DNA from: Lolium rigidum
Taxonomy: Eukaryota; Streptophyta; Magnoliopsida; Poales; Poaceae
DNA length: 64,000 bases
Direction: 5' to 3'
Assembly (NCBI RefSeq): GCF_022539505.1
Contig: NC_061510.1
Span: 100,270,292-100,334,291, forward strand
Made by a program: the position numbers and the translations under genes
The notes under the pieces: generated by a model
The model's database searches: none
The model's input: only the letters and a program-made list of their open reading frames with translations
What the model was told of the DNA's origin: nothing
In this document: positions 12,401-21,700 of the stretch, piece by piece
Layout: the number at the start of each line of letters is the position of its first letter
Numbering within the stretch: the first letter of the stretch is position 1

Positions 12401-13112
12401 TGAGGAGGGTACATGCGACTAGGGCGGAGCATAAATGTCATGCTTCCGCGAGTTCACCATAGCTTTCTCCTTGGTTTCTTTCTTTACCCGGAAAAAGAAC
12501 TGCCACAACTTGACGTCTGGCCGGATCCCAAGATGTCCTTCGCAGAGAGTCACGAAGTTGGACAAAAGAAGGTATGAATTTGGGCATATGTTGTGGGGCT
12601 GGAGCCCGTAGGTGCTGAGGATGGAGAGGAAAAACTCCGAACAAGGAAGTGAAAGTCCGCGTTCCACCCAAGCCTTAGTCATAACAACTTCTCCGGCTTC
12701 TGGCTTGGGGACGATGGAGTCACGTGTGAAACTCCAATGAGTGGAGATCATTCCTTCGTTCTGGAGCTCTCTAAGCTCCACGTCGGTGGTTTCGCAAGGC
12801 CACCATTGACCTCGTTCTCCTTCGCGGATCCGGGCCTTGGACGCCTTCTTGTTTTCCGCCTCCTGCACCTTTGCTGCCATCCGAGCTTGTCCTTCGAGTT
12901 CTTCTTGGAGCTCTTGAAGGGTGGGGATCCGGCTTGGAGCGGTGCTTGGAAGATGCGGAAAAAGGTTGAGCTAGTCCGATGTCGGAAACATACGGTGGCG
13001 GGAATGATATGGGATCCGGGCATATGGGTTCTATCTGATTTGGATCCGGGCTACTCGAAGAGCTACCAGTGCAAAGTGACGATTCGAGTGGCATGCTTCC
13101 GGCTGCACCCAT
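9446..13112 (-). pseudogene. Antisense multi-exon transposon gene ('putative gypsy type transposon', Transposase_28-like), frameshifted
   Basis: Runs opposite to the LTRs. The best-kept block, 12880-12419, contains GLSLPCSEFFLSILSTYGL and a following VKLWQFFFRV motif, characteristic of the plant Transposase_28 ('putative gypsy type transposon') family. An acidic/Pro-rich middle (11872-11669, 11441-10893) and a coiled-coil Glu/Lys-rich part (about 10595-10290) follow. Canonical GT..AG introns can be seen at 11962-11882, 11571-11497, 10940-10731, 10596-10526 and about 10241-10151, giving at least six exons. The likely start is the ATG at 13112. Frameshifts near 12960, 12420 and 11700 and within exon 4 mean no full protein is made. 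Function is unknown; comparable antisense ORFs occur in Tat-lineage Gypsy elements. Confidence 0.7.
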
Positions 13113-13975
13113 ACAAAGTGTTTGAGTACCCGGATCACTAAGCCTATCTTCTACACTAGGTTGTCTTCTACAAAGCCGATGAACTTACCGCTAATGGCGC
13201 GGTGGCTCGACGGAGCTCCGGCGGAGATGGGTTCGCCGAACTTGGAGGAAATCAACCCGCGTGACCACGAATCGGCGGCGGAGCGAGTTTCTCGTTCAAC
13301 CGTGAGGATCTTGGTGCGAGGGGAGCCTTGGTTCGGCGGCGCGCGAAGTTCACCGCGACGAAGCTCACCGGAGTCGAGATCTGGCGGGCGGCGCAGGCGC
13401 GAGGAGGAAGACGATGTGGTGAGAGGGGGTGAAAGAATGACTTTTCACCGAGCCGCGGGGTATTTATAGACCGCGCTCGGAGATTCGGGATCCGGATCCG
13501 ACGGTGGAAACTGAACGGTCGCGCCGTTGGATGGATGACACGTGTTTAGGTCAAATGCGGTAAAACGACGTGGAGGTAATTTAACCATGCACTCCCGAAA
13601 TTTCCGGTTAAAGATTGGCATTTGCGAAATTTTAGCGCGGGAAATGAGGAAGTTGTGCGCGGGAAATACGGATCTTCCGTTGTTGCGTGTGATCTGAAGA
13701 TGAAGGATTTCGGAAGCCGTTTTGAGTCTTTTAAGATTCCGGGTAAATAAGTTGTTTCTCATTCGAGCAGGAAGTAACCCGGAGATGTTCATCTGAACGT
13801 CGATGGATGAAGTCCCGCGGGGTGGGAGCATTTTCCGACTATAAGTTGGAGAAAAGAAGAAAATGCAAAGTTGGAGCTCTTCAAGTTTCTCCGCGTTACC
13901 AACGTTTGCCGGAGATTATAATGAACCAGCAAGGCGGAAACTGCAGGTGAAACTCGGAGAACTCTGGGGGCTACT
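13113..13975. other. Region upstream of the antisense gene, up to the polypurine tract
   Basis: Contains the presumed promoter side of the antisense gene, with a TATA-like 'ggtatttata' near 13459. It ends in the polypurine tract at 13963-13975 that primes plus-strand DNA at the 3' LTR. The frames here (13122-13469 plus, 13445-13831 minus) are not recognised. Confidence 0.4.
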
Positions 13976-14534
13976 TGTTGTGGGTATACTTCATAGGTGT
14001 ACCATCGACGGTGCCTAGATCCGGCAAGCCCGGGTGGCCCACGGATGGTGATGAGGCATGTGGCCCATCGGGCGGCCCGGTTGCTTGTTGATCATGAAGG
14101 AAGAAGTCCAGCCCGGGATCGGCGGGCCGGATCCGCACCGACATAGGAGTGACCCGGATCCATGGAGGCCCATGAGGAACCCGGATCCAGTACGATGTAT
14201 ATGGAAGGCGGATCCGTGACGTGCACGGCAAGATATTGTACCGTAGTTAGGCTGTTTGTAATCCGGCTAGGACTCTCCGTGTAAACCCTAGATCCGTGCG
14301 CCTTTATAAGCCGGATCCCGGGAGCCCTAGAGGCACAACCACAACTCATTGTAACAACGCGAAAGCGCCCAGATAATTCCGGACAAGCAGCGGTAGGCCC
14401 TGTCATCGTGCAGGTGTTCCGAAGCTGGGTAACTCGCGTACCACCGTCCCGTGTGCACTCCGCCCTATGGCCCCTACTTCTTCTCCCCCTCGTGAGGATC
14501 CCTCCTCCGAGGTACCGTCGATTAGGCAACGACA
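13976..14534 (+). repeat. 3' LTR of the 7386-14534 element
   Basis: 559 bases, direct copy of 7386-7946, followed by the target duplication ATACC at 14535-14539. Divergence from the 5' LTR is about 2 percent (11 substitutions). Confidence 0.9.
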
Positions 14535-14619
14535 ATACCAGTAGAGGACTATTCGATTAAAATGTGGGCTTTCTTTTAACATAGGAACATGAGTAGATTT
14601 GATGGAATTGACACGAGTG

Positions 14620-14685
14620 TATGGGGGACGCCGGCACGACCTCCCGAACTATAGGGACGGCCATCCCACACCGGCGTCCCCCATA
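14620..14685. repeat. 15-bp perfect inverted repeat (hairpin)
   Basis: tatgggggacgccgg at 14620-14634 is perfectly complementary to ccggcgtcccccata at 14671-14685, with a 36-base loop. A third partial copy (ccggcgtcccc) follows at 14686-14696. It lies just beyond the 3' side of the Harbinger transposase remnant and may be subterminal sequence of that element. Confidence 0.7.
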
Positions 14686-14889
14686 CCGGCGTCCCCTAGT
14701 TTTTTTCATACAATAATTAAATTTTTATTCAAAAAATAATTATTCATACAATACTTAACATAGTTTAACACAAATACAAATGGAATTATTCATATAACAA
14801 TGTAAATTTTAAATCATGCGTTGGCGGCTCCTCTCCTCACCCATAGATGCACAACCAGATTCACTTGAAGTTGAGCATGAACATATGCA

Positions 14890-16100
14890 TCTTAGATTTC
14901 TGTAGGCATATCAAGGAAAGCCTCAAACTCTTGGGGTACATGATCAACTTGAGCAAGAGGCTCTTGATAATCAAATTGTTTATCATCATCTATAGGTGCG
15001 TCACGCTTGCTCTCAATGATCATTTTTTGCATGATCACACAATCGTTCATCACCTCCCACATCTGAGACTCCGACCAAGTGAGAGCAGGGTACCTGACAA
15101 TGGCAAAACGCAGCTGGAGCACACCAAAAGCCCGCTCAACATCCTTGCAAGCTGCTTCCTGGCATGTCGCGGTGTCTTCACGAATGTAGCATACGTTGGA
15201 TAGATACCATCGTCTAGATAGTACCCCATGTTGTATGCGTGGCCGTTGACCTTAAAGTTCACGCCAGGAGCTTGTCCCTCACCTAGCCTAGCAAACAATG
15301 GAGAGCGCTGCAGCATGTTGATATCATTGTGGGTTCCTGCCATGCCAAAGAAAGAGATCATAGTCTGCCACCGCATCAAGAATGACACTGCACTGACCTT
15401 TATGCCCCCTTGTACATCCCTTGCCAAGAAAAAGAGCAATTCTTCCAGCCCCAATGCATGCAGTCGATGCTTCCGAGCATCCCAGAAAACCCTCAAGTGG
15501 CATTTTGTGCCAGGATCCGAGTTGTATCATCTGCAATTGGTGCTCTAAAATAATCTCCAAACACCCGCTATGATGGCTCGACAAAACCTGTAGACAGTCA
15601 TGGAGCATGTCTACTCCGCCATGCGTAGGTAGTCATCATCTGCATCTAGGGGAGCTCCATATGCAAGACAACGCAATGCAGTAATGCACTTTTGGATTGA
15701 GGAGAAGCCCCACAAATCGGTGCAATCTTGCTTGCACATGAAGTAGTTGTCGTACTCCCTGACGCCAAAGACAATCTTCATGAACATATCCTTGTTCATC
15801 CGGGGCTGGTGCCGAAAATCCTTCGGCGTGTGAGTTGTGTCCTCGGGAAGTAGCCGGAGTCAAGAAGCAAGGCGCCGGCTTGACGATGCCGCTCCTTATT
15901 CTTCATGCCAACCCTTGAACCGCCGCGTCGTGGTGCCATCAAGGCCACAATGGGTTCGCAGAGGTGGAGGAGGCTCGCCAGCATTAGCTGCTTCTTGTGC
16001 CGCCAGACGGAGGCTGTGTCTCCTCCTCCATGAACAACTGCGCCAAGATCTCGTCGTTGATGTCCATCGCGGAAATCCACCGGACATCTAGCGAGCGGGA
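14890..16100 (-). pseudogene. PIF/Harbinger-type transposase, decayed
   Basis: Minus-strand fragments match the plant Harbinger (DDE_Tnp_4) transposase in order. The N-terminus contains a DEILAQLFMEEETQ-like stretch near 16060. It is followed by MNKDMFMKIVFGVREYDNYF and CITALRCLAYGAP (15799-15611), a [19 protein letters not shown] block (about 15400), [16 protein letters not shown] and [20 protein letters not shown] (about 15360-15190), and a C-terminal [20 protein letters not shown] (about 15115-15050). These pieces lie in different frames with stops between them, so at least three frameshifts have occurred and the enzyme is dead. Clear terminal inverted repeats were not found. In an intact element this enzyme cuts and pastes DNA at TTA/TAA targets together with a Myb-like partner; no partner ORF is seen here. 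Confidence 0.8.
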
Positions 16101-17650
16101 TGGACAAACGATCATGGCGGAAGCCTCCTACTGCCGGCGAGGAGGCCATGCACTGAGATCAGGCGCCGGAGGTTTCGATGGCCGGTGGTTTCTAGACAAG
16201 CGGGGTGTAAAGCGATAATAGGGGAGGCGACGATGACGGCGGCGATCGCGATTCAGAACGGTGGGAGGCGGATCGGGTGGGGGGTAGGAGGTGGGTAAAT
16301 ACGCGCGTTTGGGGGCCTCATGGACGGTTTTCTACATGGATGAGGGTGCCGACGCTCCCAATTCGCACTCCGCGCAAAAGGATCGGCACAGGGTTACCGA
16401 CGATTTTATTGGGCTTGAAACGGTGCCGGTGCTTTATTGGCCGCCGGTGTGATCTTAATTTTGTTGTCGACACCCAAATAGCTATCGGGGGCGCTATTGG
16501 GCTAGCCGATGGAGATGTTGTAATCCTATGGACCAAAACATGTTCCCGGTGTTCCTTGTTGCCTTGTTGCTGCCTAGATGGTCATTGTTGACCCAATTTG
16601 ATACACAAATCGTAATTTTTTCCTAAGATAATATTGATCCCTCCAATCACCATTTAAGGATAGGTACATATTGCTAATTCGCTGTAGTTAAGTTCCAAAA
16701 CATCAATAATGTCTCATCCATGATGATGTAAAACATTTTAACATAACCAAATATTCTCATTTGTCTTTTTATCTTTCTTTTGCACGTAAGGAAGAAGAAG
16801 ATCAAGATTTCGATAAGGAATTACTTTTTATTTTCATTTTTGTGATCTTTTATTTCGTTTTTACATTGTCTTACTTCAACAAATGTTGTAAAACTATTCA
16901 AATGATCAATAAGGAATTGTACTTTTTGCATACCTAATACATTCTATTTTTATTTTATTTGGATATTAAAATTTCCACTCTTTATCACAATTGCTATGAT
17001 GTCATGTTGCTTTATGAAATTACTATTATATTCTTATACGATTGAATTATGCTCAAATTCTAGAAATTTAGCACCGGTCATGTCTAACTATATCGCACTA
17101 GATCAAATGAAGGATCTAATCCTAACTCATCAACTTAAGCAAAATTTCAACAACTTAAACAATTTTCAGTAAAATTAGTTAATATTCCCAAGATTTCCGA
17201 TGTATGAATGCAATGAACATACCTACTTCTACCCCTTACATTGGTGTAAGCTACGAGTTCTAATACAATATGATAACGGGCTCAAGCCTTACAGTTCAAA
17301 TAACGGGGCTCAAGCCTTACAGTTCTTGCTAAAAAAATGATAACAGGGTAATATATGTATACCAATTTAGCAATTAATAATTATGACCACAAGTTCTCCT
17401 ATAGTAGATGCCGGCAACAGCTACGGTGGCAATTACATAAACAATTGATCGATGAACTAATCGATCAAGCATAGCATTTATCTATACAATAATATACTAT
17501 ATTACCTTATTACTATCATTTATTTGTCTATGTTTCTGAAGACAAAATTGTGTATAATTTCCAACCTCATCTATACGAGGATTTCATTTATTTTCTTATT
17601 AAAATATTTACCTCACTACTAACTTATTATCATGCATTAATTAGTATCCG
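16101..17650. other. No gene recognised
   Basis: The GC-rich part to about 16600 is probably the 5' end of the Harbinger element. The remainder is AT-rich with no coding signal. A 24-base phrase (aacgggctcaagccttacag...) is repeated side by side near 17273-17322. Confidence 0.4.
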
Positions 17651-17657
17651 TAGCTCT

Positions 17658-18256
17658 AAGGCTAGCCATAGTGGTAGTATCTTAGCTAGTATCATGCACA
17701 TTGGTCCCACAAAAATACTGATGTGGCAGCTAATTAAGGAGGAGAGATAAGTTTAGAGTATCATAGGTGGATATTGTATCATAGCGCATATCACGAGAAA
17801 AGTTAATATCAAACAAATCTTGTACATCAATTTGCATTGAGATTCTAAATAGCAATAAATATAACATAATTATGATACTACTCCATAATACTACCACCCC
17901 CACATCGCCTGACTTGAATGGGTCCCGACATATGAGCATATGATGTTACTAGTAACACTAGTATCGTTGGGTTCGTATTGTGAGAAAATGTTTTACTAAT
18001 AATATAATGTTATGTTACTAGTATAGCTTACTATCTTCATAGTGGATAATAACTTATATGTGATGTCAAGCATTGTTTATTTATTATGTTATAGACTCAT
18101 TAATGCCTTGGGGTGTGTGATGTTATAGTAACATAGCATAATTACGATACTCACTCTCTAATACTATCATTTATCGACATGCCATGTCACGCGAAATGGG
18201 TCTTGCAGACGCTGTGATGTTACTAGCTATGTTACTCCCACTATGAGAGCAGTCTT
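17658..18256. mobile_element. MITE-like element, about 600 bp
   Basis: The left end aaggctagccatagtgg.agtat and the right end ttactcccactatgagagcagtctt are imperfect inverted repeats. The interior is AT-rich with repeated 'tagtaacat' and 'tcatgtcac' phrases and no ORF. This style of end ('catagtgggagtaac') is common in grass MITEs. No convincing target duplication was found, so the superfamily is left open. Confidence 0.55.
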
Positions 18257-18456
18257 ATATGCATTGATTGAGTACTATTTTTCACATTTATCTATGCAAG
18301 GATACAATCTATATCTTTCTTCATTATCCATCAATTAATTGCATATTATCTCCAACCTTGTCTGTACGAGGATATCATTAATTTTCCGTATATTAAGGTA
18401 TTTATTAGTAGTATACTAATTTATCATCATTAACCTTTAGTGTTGGCACCCCCGCC

Positions 18457-18579
18457 ACGTCGACCGACGTGGGTCCCGCCTTGCTGCCCATTCTATCGAA
18501 ACGTGACACAAGCGAGGAAAAAGGATCGGTTTTAAAGTCAAATTAGACTAATACGTCACGTACTCACGTGGTTACACGT
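18457..18579 (+). promoter_or_regulatory. Cluster of seven ACGT-core elements upstream of the PP2C gene
   Basis: ACGT cores lie at 18457, 18467, 18501, 18553, 18558, 18566 and 18576. The first two form the palindromic ccacgtcgaccgacgtgg; others sit in 'aacgtgac', 'tcacgtac' and 'tcacgtgg'. ACGT-core ABRE/G-box sites bind bZIP factors of the ABF/AREB class and commonly occur upstream of clade A PP2C genes. No clear TATA box was identified. A pyrimidine-rich 5' leader (about 18635-18730) leads to the start codon. Confidence 0.55.
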
Positions 18580-18732
18580 ATCTCAAAGCATCAAAAAGCG
18601 CCCGCTCTCCGTTTTTTAGCGAGAGAGTGAGTGGCAGGATTTTGTTTTCTTCTTCCACCTTCTCCTTCAGTTTCTTCCTTCGGCGTATCAGTTTCTCTTC
18701 TTCTATACCTATACTCTTATCTCTCTCCATAG

Positions 18733-21700
18733 ATGTTCTGCTGCTTCCGGACCCGCGCTCGTCGTGCTCAACCTGCTGCCGCGCGTGATCGATCCGTAGT
18801 GATGGCCAGCGCCGGCGCCAACAACGAGCACTCCCCCGTGTCCACACCGAGCTTGTCCGGGTACTCCGCATCCTCAGAGGGGTCACTGGGAAGCGCCGAT
18901 GAAGGAGATTTCTCCGGCATGGTGGTGGACCCGCTGCTGCCTTCTGAGGCAGTGGCGTTCGGTTCGGTGTCGAAGATGTGGCGCGGCCGGAAGATCATAG
19001 AGGACGCCCTGTCACTGCGCCCGTCTTTCTGCGTCTGGGCAGACGGCTCGCAGATGCACTTCTTCGCCGTCTTCGACGGCCACGGCGGCCACGAGGTAAC
19101 CTGACCTAACCTCACCTCCCTTCACTTGGTCAGACTCCAGCACAGCACCTTCCACGCCAACTCCAGCTGGAGTGCTCGACACGTCTACACTACATGTACA
19201 CGTCTGATCTCCTTCCTTGGAACGTGGTGGGCTGCAGGTGGCGGCGCTGTGCAGGGACCAGATGCACGTGATCCTGGCGGAGGAGCTGGCCGTCGCAGCA
19301 GCGGCCTACCGGGAGGCGCACCAGCAGGAGGACCAAGAGGCGGAGTTTCGCGCGTGGGAGGCGGCGCTGAAGCGTAGCTTCGAGCGGGCGGACGCGCTGG
19401 GGGCGTTGGAGTCGGGGGGCACCATCATGGGGTCCACGGCCGTGGTGGCGCTCCTGGTCCGCGACTTCATCCTCGTTGCCAACTGCGGCGACTCCCGAGC
19501 CGTGCTGTGCCGCGCCGGCGGTGCCATCCCGCTGTCCCAGGACCACAAGGTGATCGAGCTAGCTGCCAGGGATTAACTGCATGCATCATGTCGTCTACTG
19601 TATTTCTCACCTTGTCCAAATTTGATCTTGATGCGTGGATGCAGCTGGATCGGCCAGACGAGAGGGCTCGGATCGCGGCGTCGGGTGACACGGTGTTCTA
19701 CTACGACGGGCAGCTGCGTGTGAGGGGGATCCTTGCCATGTCGCGGGCATTAGGTACATACACAGATACACCATGCCTTGCTTTACTATACATTATGCAT
19801 TTATGTATTGTTGTGCAGGTAGTATGTCGATTTGGTCAGGACAATTAAACATGACAAATTATGTTGAGCGAACGCAGCCGCGCTGCCATGCCACAACACG
19901 AACGTTGTGTTCCCAGATGGCATGCGCCTTTTTATGTTAAGGGCATCTCCAGCGGCTACGCATTTCGGACGTCCAAACGGACGCGTCGTGTCCGTTTGCG
20001 TCGGGCCAAATGGTCGAAAGTGTCCGGGTGTCCGTCTGCGTCGGGGGTGGCTCCAGCGGCACGACGCATAATTTTTTTTTCATTCATACGCCATAATTTA
20101 CATGATAATAAAAAGGACATAAAAAATCCAGAAAGGGGTGCTAAAATAGGCGTTGTCTACTGGTCGTCGTCGCTGACGAGTCGGCCATGGAAGCTCGTAC
20201 GCCGGCGGTGGAGGAGGTACCGCCGCACGGGCAGGAGGCTGTGGCCAGGGATCCCACGCTGGAGCAGCAGGCGGAGCGCGGACGTTGGAACGCGTCGGCG
20301 TGGCCGGAGGAGTCGCCGGCCTCCCCTGCGCGAGCGCTGACTCGCGGAGCTGGATTGCGAGCCCGTCCCACAAAGCGAGCTCGTTGAGCTCGTCCTGCTC
20401 GCTCTTGGCCAGTGCCATGGCAATGGCCTCCTCCTCTGAAATGTCCGGCGGCTGGTTCTTCGGATCCCACGCCGGTCCGTCGTCGTCGTGGTCGTACTGC
20501 GGCATGGTCACGTCGCCGTCCTCGTCCTCGTCGCCGTCCTCGTCCGCGTCCTCGTGGTCGTTCTCTTCTTCTTCGGCGGCGATCTCGCGCTCGAAGTAGT
20601 CTACGTCGGCGAGGTAGGAAGCGCGACGCCGCGCGTCGAACTCCCACGCCCCGAATGAAATCCAGTTGTAGGAGTTTAGCGCGTACGCCGGATCCTCCCG
20701 CAGATCCGGCGGCAAGACCGCGCGGCGGCGCCGCACCTCGTCCCGCCGCTCTCGGCCCGAGCGCGGCACGGGGGGACCGGCACGCGCCGCGAGTTCAGGT
20801 ACCAGCCCCCTCCCGGCAAGTTCGCGTCCGGCCATGGTACCGGCCGGGTTTCCTCCCATAGCTGCCGAGCGAGGTCAACGCGGACGTACCGGCCGACCCG
20901 TGCTTTCTTGCCGGAACGCGAGCCGCTAGCCTCCTGGTCGTTCTTCGTCTTCCGGAACGGCCAGCATTTCTTCCCCATGGCGTCCGCGTGGTGGCTACTG
21001 TGGGATTTTGTCAATGGTTTTGGTCGGGGAAATGGGCGCCGGCAGCGTCCCTTTAAGGCTCCGACGCCATCTCGCCTTCAATGGCATGCCAGTGCAACGC
21101 CTACTAGCTGCGCACACTCGCGGAAGCCGAGGCACGCCATTAACGCGGCCCCTGCAAAGGCTGCAGCGCGCCGCCCAGAAGTAATACCGCGGAAGACGAA
21201 GCAGTTGTGCCGCTGCCAGGCGGGCCCGCGCGAGGACCGAGCGGACACTTTGCGCGTCCGCCGAGACGCAAACCTGGCGCATATTTGGGCCAGGTTTGCG
21301 TCTCCGCGGACGGCCCGGTCACTTTGCGTCGCCCCGCTGGAACAGGCCCCCGACGCATTTCCGGTCACGGCGGACGAAAACGGTCGCTCAGCGACCGTTT
21401 GCATCGCGCCGCTGGAGATGCCCTAACAAAACAAGCCTCTTGGCTTTGTTATCTATGAAGTAGCTTCAGTAATCCTGTTGTCGGAAAACACTATTCACTT
21501 CTTGGTGGTTTAGGTTCAGTTTCGTGAGATAATTGTGGAGCAGCGTCGGGACTGGTTCACGGGCTTGTTAGTTGTTAGTCTTAGCCTTCAGCTAGGTTAG
21601 TTAGATCAGCATCAAGATTGGGTCACGTCTTGCACGGTCTTGATGGCACACTTAGAGCACGATCAGGGTGTCGTGGGATGGCGCAACCCTGATCGGGTCC

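Larger units (their letters stand above)
7386..14534 (+). mobile_element. Complete non-autonomous Gypsy (Tat/RIRE2-like) retrotransposon
   Basis: Two near-identical LTRs (7386-7946 and 13976-14534) begin TGTTGTGGG and end GACA. They are flanked by a perfect 5-bp target duplication ATACC at 7381-7385 and 14535-14539. The primer-binding region follows the 5' LTR, and a polypurine tract 'tctgggggctact' at 13963-13975 abuts the 3' LTR. Between them are only an N-terminal sense-strand ORF and a long antisense gene; no protease, reverse transcriptase, RNase H or integrase motif is visible. An antisense gene between pol and the 3' LTR is known from the Tat lineage, and gag-pol-less derivatives are known in rice (Dasheng relative to RIRE2). 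The lineage assignment is inference. Confidence 0.85.

Noticed and set aside
17658..18256. Assignment of the MITE-like repeat to Mutator or Harbinger
   Set aside because: Neither a 9-bp nor a matching 3-bp duplication could be found at its ends.
20412..20861. Arg-rich plus-strand frame
   Set aside because: High-GC shadow of the minus-strand ORF in the Harbinger element.
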